A DNA stretch of 64,000 bases. Origin: Actinomadura livida. GTDB lineage: Bacteria; Actinomycetota; Actinomycetes; Streptosporangiales; Streptosporangiaceae. The stretch lies in assembly GCF_014648675.1 (NCBI RefSeq), contig NZ_BMRO01000010.1:204420-268419 (forward strand). Reading direction: 5' to 3'. The translations under genes were made by a program, and so were the position numbers. Positions 1 through 8,307 of this stretch are shown here, one piece after another. The stretch's first letter is position 1, and each line of letters begins with the position of its first letter. The notes under the pieces are model-generated. The model did not search any database and was not told the origin of the DNA. It saw only the letters and a program-made list of their open reading frames with translations.

Positions 1-120
1 AGCCTGCCGCCTACCAGCGCGTAGGTTCACGGGATCGCTCGTGCGATCGGTGGACGGTCGCGCATCTGCGACGAGAGGTCGCCCGGCACAGGCGGTCTGC
101 CATGCTACGCACAGACAGGC

Positions 121-184
121 CGTTGACTTGCGGCGTGTTGTTGTTATGGAGCGCTCCATAACAACAACACGCCGCAAGTCAACG
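121..184. repeat. 64-bp perfect palindrome, copy 1
   Basis: Two 32-bp arms are exact reverse complements with no spacer; the axis lies between 152 and 153. The outer 28 bp of each arm start CGTTGACTTGCGGCGTG and recur exactly at 8217-8280, while the central 8 bp differ (GAGCGCTC here). It ends 18 bp before the amidase start and 5 bp before its ribosome-binding site, so a transcript from upstream would carry a very strong hairpin just before the start. No T-tract follows, so it does not look like an intrinsic terminator. A dispersed element or protein-binding site is equally possible. Confidence 0.9.
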
Positions 185-202
185 AATCCGGAGGGGAGCG
201 GC

Positions 203-1492
203 ATGGGTGGGTTCTTTCGCGGTCGGACGCTGGCGGACATCGCGCGCGGTCTGCGGTCCGGGGACGAGTCGCCGGCGGGGCTGCTGGCGGGCGCGCTGGA
301 GTCGGTCGACCCGGACCTGAACGCCTTCGTGACCCTCGACCCCGAGGGGGCCGGGGCCGCGGCCGCGCGGGCGGGCGAGGAACTCGCGGCCGGTTACGAC
401 CGGGGCCCGCTGCACGGCGTCCCGGTCGCGGTGAAGGACATCATCGACGTGGCGGGCCTGCCGACCGGGATGGGGTCGGCGCACTTCGAGGGCCATGTCG
501 CCGAGGCCGACGCGCTCTGCGTGACGATGCTCCGGGACGCCGGCGCGGTCATCGTCGGCAAGACCGGCACGCACGAGTTCGCCTACGGCGGCACCGGCGA
601 CGTGGCGGTGAACGGGCCCGTCCGCAACCCGCACGACCGGGAGCGGATGTCGGGCGGCTCCAGCAGCGGCAGCGGCGCCGCCGTCGCCGCCGGCATGGTC
701 CCGCTCGCGATCGGCACGGACACGGGCGGCTCGGTGCGCATCCCCGCCGCGTTCTGCGGGATCGCCGGGTTCAAGCCGTCGTACGGCGCCATCCCGGCCG
801 GCGGGGTGTTCCCGTTGGCGGTGTCGTTCGACACTGTGGGCGTCATCGCCGCGTCCGCGGCCGACTGCCGCATCGCCTACCGGGCGCTGACCGGGCCGGC
901 GGAGGCCGTCCCGTCGCCGGTGGACGAGAGCGCGCCGCACGGCCGCGTCGCCTGGATCGAACCGCTGGAGATCGACCCGGATGTGGAGCGGGCCGTCCGG
1001 GCGCTGTTCCCGGACGCGCCGTCCGAGCGGATCGACCTGCCCGGGATCAGGGCCGTCTTCCGCGCCGTCCAGGACGCCGAAGCCTACGACGTGCACGCCG
1101 AACGGGTCGCCGAGGCGCCCGGCCTGTTCCAGCCGCCGACCCTGGAGCGCCTGGAGCGCGCGGGCCGCACACCCGCCTGGCGCTACCTGCGCGCGCTCCG
1201 CGAACGCGAGCGGTTCGCGGCGGAGGTCGCCGGGCTCCTCGACCGCTACGACATCCTCGCGCTGCCGACCCTCCCGATCACCGCCCCGAAGATCGGCGAG
1301 ACGGAAGGGCCGCTCGGGTCGCACGTGCCGACGCTGGTGAGCCTCACGTGCCCGTGGAACGTGCTGGGCCTGCCCGCGCTGAGCGTCCCGGCGGGCACCG
1401 TCCACGGCCTCCCGGTCGGCGCCCAGCTGGTCACCCGGCGGGGTGCCGAGTCCCTGCTGTTCGACGCGGCCGAGAACCTCGCCGTCGCCTGA
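203..1492 (+). CDS. Amidase signature family hydrolase
   Basis: A 429-residue amidase-signature enzyme, predicted to hydrolyse a C-N amide bond with a Ser-cisSer-Lys triad. Visible residues are Lys78 in GVPVAVKDIID, the Ser-rich GGSSSGSG stretch at 151-158 holding the cis-Ser, and Ser177 in GTDTGGSVRIPA as the likely nucleophile. The open frame extends upstream through the palindrome, but ATG 203 has a good GGAGGGG box at 190-196 and gives the usual family length. There is no signal peptide, so it is probably cytosolic. The substrate cannot be read from sequence. It is not GatA by context: gatB and gatC are absent. A shorter paralogue lies at 32980-34107. Confidence 0.9.
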   Translation: MGGFFRGRTLADIARGLRSGDESPAGLLAGALESVDPDLNAFVTLDPEGAGAAAARAGEELAAGYDRGPLHGVPVAVKDIIDVAGLPTGMGSAHFEGHVAEADALCVTMLRDAGAVIVGKTGTHEFAYGGTGDVAVNGPVRNPHDRERMSGGSSSGSGAAVAAGMVPLAIGTDTGGSVRIPAAFCGIAGFKPSYGAIPAGGVFPLAVSFDTVGVIAASAADCRIAYRALTGPAEAVPSPVDESAPHGRVAWIEPLEIDPDVERAVRALFPDAPSERIDLPGIRAVFRAVQDAEAYDVHAERVAEAPGLFQPPTLERLERAGRTPAWRYLRALRERERFAAEVAGLLDRYDILALPTLPITAPKIGETEGPLGSHVPTLVSLTCPWNVLGLPALSVPAGTVHGLPVGAQLVTRRGAESLLFDAAENLAVA

Positions 1493-1498
1493 GGGCCG

Positions 1499-1555
1499 TC
1501 ACAGGTACAGGCCTCACAGGTACAGGCTCACCGGTACAGGCTCACAGGTACAGGC
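1499..1555. repeat. Four tandem 14-bp repeats at the AAA+ gene stop codon
   Basis: The unit TCACAGGTACAGGC occurs at 1499-1512, 1514-1527, 1528-1541 (one mismatch) and 1542-1555, with one extra base after the first unit. The last unit contains the final codons and stop of the minus-strand AAA+ gene, so on that strand each unit reads CTG TAC C(T/G)G TGA. It looks like slipped-strand expansion of the gene's 3' end. Confidence 0.85.
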
Positions 1556-4355
1556 CGAAGAACTCCTCGGGGTGGTCCAGGAGGGGCGGCAGGTCGTCGG
1601 CCGTGAGCGTGACCAGGTCCTTCTTGCTGGGCGGCTTGGGGGGCTTGCGGTCTTTGCCGCCCTTGCCGGCGGCCCCGCCGCCCCCGCCGCCCTCCTTGCC
1701 TGCCACGACCGCGGCGGACGCGACGCGGTCGGCCTGGTTCGCGACCGCGACGTCCAGCATGTTGCGCATCAGCCGCCCGTTGCCGAACGACGGGCCGCGG
1801 GGCGCGCGGCGCAGCATCGCCAGCAGGACGTCCTCGGTGCCGGGCGCGAGCCGGAAGCCGTCCGCGGCGGCGAGCTGCCCGAACAGGGTGATCAGCTCGT
1901 CGTCGGTGTAGTCGGGGAAGTGGATCTGCTTGGGGAAGCGGGAGTCGAGGCCCGGGTTGGCGGCGAGGAACTCCGCCATCTCCTGCTCGTACCCGGCCAC
2001 GATGACCACGAGGTCCTCGCGGTGGTCCTCCATCAGCTTCACCAGCTCGGCGATCGCCTCGTGCCCGTAGTCGCCCTTCAGCGGCGACTGCGTCAGCGTG
2101 TACGCCTCGTCGATGAACAGCACGCCGCCGAGCGCGCGTTCCACCAGCCGCCGGGTGCGGGGGGCGGTCTGCCCGATGTACTCGCCGACGAGGTGGGCGC
2201 GGGACGCCTCGACCAGGTGCCCGGACGACAGCACGCCGAGCCGCTTGTAGATGCGGCCGAGCAGCCGCGCCACCATCGTCTTGCCGGTCCCGGGGTTGCC
2301 GGTGAACACCATGTGCCGGGTCGGCGGGGTGATCGTCAGCCCGGACTCGCTGCGCAGCCGCGCCGCGTGCGTCCCGGCGACGAGCAGCGCGATCTCGTGC
2401 TTGACGGTCTCCAGGCCGGTGAGGTCGCGCAGCTCGGCGAGCGGGTTGCCGGTGGCCTGCGAGGTGTCCAGCGTGTCCGGGATGTCCTGCTTGCGGATCA
2501 GCAGGCCCGCCTTCGGCGCGGTCCCGTCCGCCGCCTCGCCGGCCGCCTCCTTGGCCGCCTCGCGCGCCGCGGCGGCGCGGGCGCGGGCCGCCGCGACGAC
2601 CAGGTCGGCGAGATGGGGTGCGAGGCGGGCGTTGCGGAGCGTCTGCATCGGCGGGGTCGCGGCGAGCAGCACGCCCGCGGCCTCGATCGCCTGCCGGGTG
2701 CCGCGGGCGCCGCGGGCCTCCAGCGCGCGGCGGAACAGCTCGGCGTGGCCCTGCGCGGTGAACGGCAGGGTCCGCGCGATCCGGAACCGCTGCGGCAGGA
2801 CGGGGTTGATGTCGCGGATCCGCTCGTCGCCGCCCGCCCCGGCCAGCGCCACCACGTGCAGGTCGGGATGCACGGCCAGCAGCCGGTGCAGCTCCGCGGC
2901 GATGGCCTCCCCGTTGCCCGGGTCGCCGACGATGGTGTCCAGGCCCTCGATGATCAGCAGCCGGTCGCCCGCGCAGTCGCGGGCGTCGGCGTGCAGCTTG
3001 GCGACGGCGTCCGACAGCCGCTGCCCGGTGAGCAGGTTGTCGGTGACCCAGTGCGGGTCGCGGCCGAGGGCCAGCGCCCGGCCGAGCTCCTGCGCGGCGT
3101 CGCGCTTGCCGGTGCCGTCCGGGCCGGCGATCAGCAGCCGGACGGGCTCCTCGCCGCGGGTCAGCTCGGCCAGCGCCGCGACCACCTCGGGCTGCCCGAC
3201 CAGCGACGTCGCGATCTCCGCGGGGCGGTCCGACCCGCCGCCGGCCCGGCCGCCGGTGCGCGCGGCCGCGTCCCCGGCCGGTTCCCCGACGCTCTTGAGC
3301 GTCTCGGTGAGCGGGTTGACGACGCGGCGGCGCGGCGCGTACAGCCGCCGCAGGTCGGTCTGGAACTGGCCGACCGGGATCCACTCGGCCTTCGGGAACC
3401 ACGGGTCGCCGGGCAGGCCCTGGGCGATCGCGATGAACCGCATCGCCATGTCGAGCCAGCCCCGGCAGGCGTCGGCGGCGCCCGCGACCAGCGCCCGGAC
3501 GAGCCATGCGCGCGTCCGCTCCTGCCAGGCCCCCGGCTTGAAACCGCGGTGCTCGGCGGGAAACCGCCGCCGCAGCTCGTGGTACCGCTCCTCGCCCACC
3601 GCGACGGCCAGCTCCGCCGGGACGTGCTCCATGCTGCCCTGCAGCAGCAGCTGGATCAGGTGGGTCTCGACGCTCTCGTCGCGCGGCGCCGCCTCGGCCA
3701 GCACCTCGTAGGCCGCCAGCAGCCCGGTGCAGACCCACTCCAGGTAGCCGACCGGCCCGAGCAGCTCGGGCACCGCCGTGACGATGTCGTCGCCGGCATG
3801 CGCGTGCCAGTGCTCCCGGAGCTCCGGCTTCGGCAGGTTCACGTCGCACACGGGCGCGTCGTCGTACAGCCGCAGCAGCGCCTTGCGGCGCTCCTCCAGC
3901 GGCTGGATGCCCTCCAGGACCGACAGGCAGTCGCGGGCCAGCTCGATCGCCAGCTCCCGGTCGGGCGCCTCGATCAGCCAGTCGACCGGCGGGCGCCACC
4001 GCCCGCCCGGCGCGTCCCACCGGGTCATCCGGGTGCTGAGCGGGCCGGGGTTCACCAGGTGCCGGTGCAGCAGCCGCTCGGGGAGCTGCGAGTACGACCC
4101 CGCCTTGATCGCGCCGCCGCCCGGCAGGAACGCGAGGATGCCGAAGATCTCCGCGGTGACCAGCGTCGCGGGCAGCGTGAGCAGCTTGTGCTCGTCGGTC
4201 GTCAGCTCCGCCGCCCGCGGGTCGGCCGCCAGCCCGTCGATCCGCGCCGCGATCTCCTCGAACAGCCCGTCCGGGACGCGCCACGGGCCGTACGAGTAGA
4301 CGTCGAGCACCGGCTCGTCGGTGAGCAGTAGCTCCAGATGCTCCGGCAGCCGCAA
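1542..4355 (-). CDS. Large two-module AAA+ ATPase (CbxX/SpoVK-like C-terminal module)
   Basis: About 937 residues. Residues 1-350 are a mostly helical region without a recognised motif. A first ATPase-like module follows, with a P-loop GPDGTGK but a weak Walker B (LLIIEGLD). The second module is canonical: GNPGTGKT, VLFIDEAY, a sensor segment (VIVAGYE) and an NGRLMRN second-region motif. That set is typical of the CbxX/CfxQ/SpoVK family, which also includes EccA-type ATPases. A Gly/Lys-rich linker precedes the C-terminus. TTG 4355 was chosen because GGGGAG sits 7 bases upstream and no in-frame ATG has a better site. No ESX genes are nearby, so a type VII role is not supported here. Partner and substrate are unknown. 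Confidence 0.75.
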   Translation of the reverse strand: MRLPEHLELLLTDEPVLDVYSYGPWRVPDGLFEEIAARIDGLAADPRAAELTTDEHKLLTLPATLVTAEIFGILAFLPGGGAIKAGSYSQLPERLLHRHLVNPGPLSTRMTRWDAPGGRWRPPVDWLIEAPDRELAIELARDCLSVLEGIQPLEERRKALLRLYDDAPVCDVNLPKPELREHWHAHAGDDIVTAVPELLGPVGYLEWVCTGLLAAYEVLAEAAPRDESVETHLIQLLLQGSMEHVPAELAVAVGEERYHELRRRFPAEHRGFKPGAWQERTRAWLVRALVAGAADACRGWLDMAMRFIAIAQGLPGDPWFPKAEWIPVGQFQTDLRRLYAPRRRVVNPLTETLKSVGEPAGDAAARTGGRAGGGSDRPAEIATSLVGQPEVVAALAELTRGEEPVRLLIAGPDGTGKRDAAQELGRALALGRDPHWVTDNLLTGQRLSDAVAKLHADARDCAGDRLLIIEGLDTIVGDPGNGEAIAAELHRLLAVHPDLHVVALAGAGGDERIRDINPVLPQRFRIARTLPFTAQGHAELFRRALEARGARGTRQAIEAAGVLLAATPPMQTLRNARLAPHLADLVVAAARARAAAAREAAKEAAGEAADGTAPKAGLLIRKQDIPDTLDTSQATGNPLAELRDLTGLETVKHEIALLVAGTHAARLRSESGLTITPPTRHMVFTGNPGTGKTMVARLLGRIYKRLGVLSSGHLVEASRAHLVGEYIGQTAPRTRRLVERALGGVLFIDEAYTLTQSPLKGDYGHEAIAELVKLMEDHREDLVVIVAGYEQEMAEFLAANPGLDSRFPKQIHFPDYTDDELITLFGQLAAADGFRLAPGTEDVLLAMLRRAPRGPSFGNGRLMRNMLDVAVANQADRVASAAVVAGKEGGGGGGAAGKGGKDRKPPKPPSKKDLVTLTADDLPPLLDHPEEFFGLYL

Positions 4356-4483
4356 CGAAGTCTCCCCAAGAGTGATCAAAGCCGGGGTACAGCTTATGTT
4401 TCCCGAGGGAGTGCTGGCTTGGCGGTCACGCGGATCGGGTGTAGCGGACAGGCCGATCGGTGGTATAGGGGCGGTGCCGAAGG

Positions 4484-5482
4484 TCAGGGACGCCGGAGCG
4501 CCTCGACCGCCAGGCGGGCGGCGGTGCCGATGACGGCGTCCGCGCGCGGCAGCACGGCGACGGGCAGCAGCGACCGGGTGAAGACCGCGACCGCGTAGCG
4601 GCCCCCGTCCGGGTACTCGACCGCGCCGACCTCGTTGCGCAGCGTCGGCAGCGTCCCGGTCTTCCCGCTGACGACGACGTCGTCGAACGGGAACCCGGAC
4701 GACAGGCGGTGCGGCCAGACCTGGAGCCCGAGGAGCCGCCGCATCGCCGCGCACCCGTCCGGCGGGGCCGCCTCGTCCCGCCAGATCATCGAGAGCAGCC
4801 GGGTCATGTCGCGGGGGGTGCTGCGGCTCGTGCGGAGCGGGTCGAGGGCGCGCAGCCGCGCGGCCACGCCGGGGTCATCCAGCCGGGACCACACGTCCGC
4901 GAACCCGGTCACGCCCGCGTCGGCGAGCAGCGACTCGTGCAGCTCGCGCCCGCTGACTTCGACGACCGTGTCGCGGAGCCCCAGCGCGGCGGCGGCCGCG
5001 TTGACCGCGTCCCGGCCGACCCGGTCGAGGACGGCGTCGGCCGCCGCGTTGTCGCTCACGGTGATCATCAGGAACGTCAGGTCGCGGAGCGACATCCGCA
5101 CCTCGTCCAGCATCCCCGAGATCCCGGTCGGCCCGGCGGTGCGGTCGGCCGGGCCCAGCGTGACCGGCTCGGCCGGGTCGAGGACGCCCTCCGCGGCCTG
5201 CCGGTGGAACGCGACGAGCAGCGGCACCTTGAACACCGAGGCGAGGACGACCGGGTCGCCGGCGCGGACGGCGACCTCCCGCCCGCTGTCCATGTCCACG
5301 ACGTGCAGGCAGCCGGTCACCCCGGCCGCCCGGAACTCCGCCTCGATCCGCTCGGTGACCTCGCCCCGGGCGTCCCGGCGCGCTCCGCTCACGCGCTTCG
5401 CTTCGCTCACGCGCTTCGCTTCGCTCATGCGCTTCGCCTGTGGGGGGTCGACCCCCCATGCCCCCCGCTTCGCTTCGCTCAT
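4484..5482 (-). CDS. Serine beta-lactamase-like hydrolase, no signal peptide
   Basis: A 332-residue protein with class A beta-lactamase landmarks: SVFK at 82-85 (nucleophile Ser82, Lys85), SDN at 143-145 and KTG at 274-276. The omega-loop ExxLN is not clear; a Glu lies near 180 in GRELHES. There is no signal peptide or lipobox, so activity against periplasmic beta-lactams is doubtful. It may be an esterase/DD-peptidase-type relative. The ATG overlaps the upstream LysR stop (ATGA, 5482-5479), implying translational coupling. The first ~36 residues are low complexity with repeated MSEAKR/VSEAKR and may be non-native; a later GTG/ATG start is possible. Confidence 0.75.
   Translation of the reverse strand: MSEAKRGAWGVDPPQAKRMSEAKRVSEAKRVSGARRDARGEVTERIEAEFRAAGVTGCLHVVDMDSGREVAVRAGDPVVLASVFKVPLLVAFHRQAAEGVLDPAEPVTLGPADRTAGPTGISGMLDEVRMSLRDLTFLMITVSDNAAADAVLDRVGRDAVNAAAAALGLRDTVVEVSGRELHESLLADAGVTGFADVWSRLDDPGVAARLRALDPLRTSRSTPRDMTRLLSMIWRDEAAPPDGCAAMRRLLGLQVWPHRLSSGFPFDDVVVSGKTGTLPTLRNEVGAVEYPDGGRYAVAVFTRSLLPVAVLPRADAVIGTAARLAVEALRRP
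5380..5482. repeat. SEAKR-coding short tandem repeats plus 18-bp palindrome
   Basis: On the minus strand, units of GAGCGAAGCGAAGCGC recur at ~18-bp spacing, giving MSEAKR, MSEAKR, VSEAKR and a diverged VSGARR at the start of the beta-lactamase-like gene. Between the first and second unit is the perfect 18-bp palindrome TGGGGGGTCGACCCCCCA at 5441-5458. It resembles the G6/C6 hairpins at 29633-29696. The repeat lies at a gene junction and looks like inserted repetitive DNA that has been read into the coding frame. Confidence 0.75.
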
Positions 5483-6459
5483 GCCAGGAACCCCGAAGAG
5501 GGCCGGGGGACGACACGGCGCGCGGGCGCGGCGTCCAGCGGCGTCATGCCCGCCTCGCGCCGCAGGACGGCGGTCGCGACCGCGACGAAGTCGGTGATCG
5601 CGCGGAGGTGCTCGGGGTCGCCGGCCCGCCGCCAGATGCACGACGTCCGCCACGCCAGCGGCTCCCCCACCAGCGGGCGCCACGCCACCCCGGCGGTGTC
5701 GTCGACGCGGGGGACGAGGGCCACGGCCGTCCCCGCGAGGACCAGCCCCAGCGCGAACTGCGGGTGCCGGGCCTCGTGGACGGCGTCCGGCGCGTAGCCG
5801 TGCCTGCGGCAGGACGCCAGCAGGTCGTCGTATGCGCCGGGCGCCTCCTCGCGCGGTGCGACCACGAGGTCGCGGCCGCCGAGATCGGCGAGATGCACCT
5901 CGGGCGACGCGGCCAGCTCCGATGCCGCTGGCACGAGCACGCCGAGCGGCCGTCCGAGCATCGGGCCGAACTCCAGGCCGCGGGAGTCGCACGGGTGCCG
6001 CACGATCCCCGCGTCCAGCGCGCCCTCCGCGAGCGCGCGGACCTGCTCGGCCGTCCCCGTCTCCCGCAGGTCGAGCCGCAGGTCCGGGCGGCGCGCCCGG
6101 AACGCGGCGATCAGCGCGGCGACGATCGGGCCGCCGAGATCGCTCGGCAGCCCCGCGCGGACGGTCCCGACCTCGCCGAGCCTGGCCCGCTCGGCGACGG
6201 AGTAGATGCGGTCCACGCGGGTGAGGATGTCACGGGCCTCGTCCAGGAGTAGCCTTCCCGGCGCGGTCAGCGCCACCTTCCGGCTCGACCGGTCGAACAG
6301 CCGCACGCCGAGTTCGCGCTCCAGCCGCTGGACCCGCTGGCTCAGCGGCGGCTGCGCCATGCCGAGCCGCTCCGCCGCCCGGCCGAAGTGCAGTTCCTCG
6401 GCCACGGCGACGAAGCACCGCAGATGCCCGACCAGGTTCACGATCAGCGACGATATCAA
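5479..6459 (-). CDS. LysR-family transcriptional regulator
   Basis: A 326-residue LysR-type regulator. The N-terminal winged helix is plain (LRCFVAVAEELHFGRAAERL, then QPPLSQRVQRLERELGVRLF), followed by a periplasmic-binding-protein-like effector domain. TTG 6459 is preceded by AGAGGG nine bases upstream (6469-6474); the earlier ATG at 6497 has no ribosome-binding site. Its stop overlaps the ATG of the beta-lactamase-like gene, so the two are co-translated. It is divergent from the PBP gene at 6553. By family habit it probably controls both itself and the PBP through the intervening GATATC array; the effector is unknown. Confidence 0.88.
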   Translation of the reverse strand: MISSLIVNLVGHLRCFVAVAEELHFGRAAERLGMAQPPLSQRVQRLERELGVRLFDRSSRKVALTAPGRLLLDEARDILTRVDRIYSVAERARLGEVGTVRAGLPSDLGGPIVAALIAAFRARRPDLRLDLRETGTAEQVRALAEGALDAGIVRHPCDSRGLEFGPMLGRPLGVLVPAASELAASPEVHLADLGGRDLVVAPREEAPGAYDDLLASCRRHGYAPDAVHEARHPQFALGLVLAGTAVALVPRVDDTAGVAWRPLVGEPLAWRTSCIWRRAGDPEHLRAITDFVAVATAVLRREAGMTPLDAAPARRVVPRPSSGFLA

Positions 6460-6486
6460 GTGAGATATCCCTCTGACATAGATATC
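6452..6486. promoter_or_regulatory. Candidate LysR operator: three GATATC sites
   Basis: GATATC occurs at 6452-6457, 6464-6469 and 6481-6486 within the 93-bp gap between the divergent LysR and PBP starts. The first two form an 18-bp inverted repeat with a 6-bp spacer, which fits the dyad LysR proteins use. The first copy touches the LysR start codon, consistent with autoregulation. Role inferred only. Confidence 0.45.
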
Positions 6487-6552
6487 AATCTTGGACATTT
6501 CGCGGTGCGCCTGATGTTCTTGTGCCTTGATCGGAGGGGAAGGGAGACCGAT

Positions 6553-8202
6553 ATGCACCGATCCCGAGTGATCATCGCCGCGGCCGTCGCGGTGGTGGTC
6601 GTGATCGTGGGGGCGGGGGCGGTGTGGTTCGTGCGCCGCGGCGACGACCCGCGGGACACCGCGGAGCGCTTCCTCGCGGCCTGGACCGGCAGGGACCTGG
6701 CCGCGATGAAGGCGCTGACCGACCGGCCGCCGCCCGACTTCGAGCAGCGCTTCACCCGCATGCTGGACGACCTGGCCGTGACCGGCCAGCGCTTCACCGT
6801 CGCCTCCATGGGGGACGCGGACGACGGCGAGGTGAAGGGGGCCTACACGGCGGAGCTGCTGATGGCCCGCACCCGGACCTTCACCTACGACGGCGCCATG
6901 GCACTGGTCGAGCGGGACGGCGAATGGCGCGTCCGCTGGTCCCCGGCGCTGCTGCATCCGGAGCTCAAGGAGGGGCAGCGGCTGCGCACGGCCCGCGACT
7001 GGTCCGGCCGCGCCTCCGTCCTGGCCGCGGACGGCAGCGTGCTGAGCGCGTCCCCGTCCGGGTCCGCCCGCCAGCTCGCCGGGCAGCTCGGGACCGCGTC
7101 CGCCAAGGCCGCGAAGGAGCTCGGCCCGCCCTACCGGGAGGGCGACGCGGTCGGCACCGACGGCCTGCACCGGCAGTACGAGCGCCGCCTCGCCGGGACG
7201 CCCGGGCTCGCCGTGCAGATCGTCGACGCCAAGGACAACGAGGTGAAGACGCTGAAGCGCTTCGAGGGCTCCGACGGCGAGCCGGTGCAGACGACGATCG
7301 ACCCGGAGGTGCAGTCCGCGGCCGGTGCGGCGCTGGCCGGCGCGAAGAAGCCCGCCTCCATGGTCGCGCTGCGCGCCTCCACCGGCGAGATCCTCGCCGT
7401 GGCCAACAAGCCCGGCGGCTACAACCGCGCCCTGATGGGCCAGTACCCGCCCGGCTCGACGTTCAAGGTCGTCACCGCCGCCGCCCTCGTGGCGGACGGG
7501 GTGGGCGTGAACACCGGCGTCGGCTGCCCCGCCACCACCACGATCGGCGGGCGCTCGTTCCACAACTACGAGGACGAGGACTTCGGGAAGGTCCCGTTCC
7601 GCGAGGCGTTCGCGCACTCGTGCAACACCACGTTCGCGCGCCTCGCCGTGGACAAGCTCGGCGAGAAGCGGCTCACCGAGGTCGCCGGCCAGTTCGGGTT
7701 CAACGTCCCGATCATCGCGGGGCTCCCCGCCGTCCGCGCCGCGTTCCCGCAGAACAAGGACGACACCGCCCTGGCGGCGGCGTCGTTCGGGCAGGGCCAG
7801 GTGCTGACGAGCCCGCTCAACATGGCGGGCGTCGCGGCCGCGGCGGCGAACGGCACCTGGCACTCGCCGCGCATCGTCGACGCGTCCCTCGCCCCGCAGG
7901 CCCTCGACGCCGGCGGCCGCAAGCCGGTGCCGCCGAAGAAGCTGGAGCCCGCGGTCGAGAAGGCCCTCCAGGTCCTGATGCCCGCCGTGGTCAGCGAGGG
8001 CACCGCGTCCGCCGTCCGCTTCCCGGCCGGGACCGCGGGCAAGACCGGGACCGCGGAGTTCGGCTCGGGCGAGGAGCCCCCGACCCACGCCTGGTTCATC
8101 GGCTACCGCAAGGACATCGCCTTCGCCGTCATAGTCGAGGACGGCGGCACGGGAGCCGAAGCCGCCGCCCCCATCGCCGCGAAGTTCCTCAGGGGCCTCT
8201 GA
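6553..8202 (+). CDS. PBP2a-like penicillin-binding transpeptidase (MecA_N domain)
   Basis: A 549-residue membrane-anchored D,D-transpeptidase that would cross-link peptidoglycan outside the membrane. An N-terminal TM helix (about 7-26) is followed by an NTF2-like MecA_N domain (about 32-140), a linker and a transpeptidase domain. The catalytic motifs are STFK 302-305 (nucleophile Ser302), SCN 356-358 and KTGT 497-500. The MecA_N/transpeptidase layout matches PBP2a/PBP3-type class B enzymes. ATG 6553 follows a purine-rich GGAGGGGAAGGGAGA stretch. It lies between two beta-lactamase-type genes and opposite a LysR gene, which suggests a beta-lactam response or resistance role (inference). It ends just before palindrome copy 2. 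Confidence 0.9.
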   Translation: MHRSRVIIAAAVAVVVVIVGAGAVWFVRRGDDPRDTAERFLAAWTGRDLAAMKALTDRPPPDFEQRFTRMLDDLAVTGQRFTVASMGDADDGEVKGAYTAELLMARTRTFTYDGAMALVERDGEWRVRWSPALLHPELKEGQRLRTARDWSGRASVLAADGSVLSASPSGSARQLAGQLGTASAKAAKELGPPYREGDAVGTDGLHRQYERRLAGTPGLAVQIVDAKDNEVKTLKRFEGSDGEPVQTTIDPEVQSAAGAALAGAKKPASMVALRASTGEILAVANKPGGYNRALMGQYPPGSTFKVVTAAALVADGVGVNTGVGCPATTTIGGRSFHNYEDEDFGKVPFREAFAHSCNTTFARLAVDKLGEKRLTEVAGQFGFNVPIIAGLPAVRAAFPQNKDDTALAAASFGQGQVLTSPLNMAGVAAAAANGTWHSPRIVDASLAPQALDAGGRKPVPPKKLEPAVEKALQVLMPAVVSEGTASAVRFPAGTAGKTGTAEFGSGEEPPTHAWFIGYRKDIAFAVIVEDGGTGAEAAAPIAAKFLRGL

Positions 8203-8216
8203 CCCCCACCCAAACC

Positions 8217-8280
8217 CGTTGACTTGCGGCGTGTTGTTGTTATGCGGTCCGCCATAACAACAACACGCCGCAAGTCAACG
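8217..8280. repeat. 64-bp palindrome, copy 2
   Basis: The outer 28-bp arms are identical to those at 121-184, with core CGGTCCGC in place of GAGCGCTC. Both copies are 64 bp long, preceded by C and followed by AAT. This copy lies between the convergent PBP and beta-lactamase genes (stops at 8202 and 8308). It could terminate transcription from both sides, although it has no T-run and copy 1 occupies a different context. Confidence 0.9.
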
Positions 8281-8307
8281 AATGCGGTGGCGGTTGGTGG
8301 TGGCGCG

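Noticed and set aside
121..184. Intrinsic terminator at palindrome copy 1
   Set aside because: No T-run, and its position immediately before a gene start does not fit termination of a known upstream gene in the window; left as a palindromic repeat.
203..1492. GatA subunit of the amidotransferase
   Set aside because: No gatB or gatC nearby; amidase-signature proteins outside gatCAB are common, so only the family is called.
1443..4331. 962-aa open frame on the plus strand opposite the AAA+ gene
   Set aside because: A GC-rich antisense shadow: compositionally Arg/Gln/Gly/Val-rich, with no motif, while the minus-strand frame has full AAA+ motifs.
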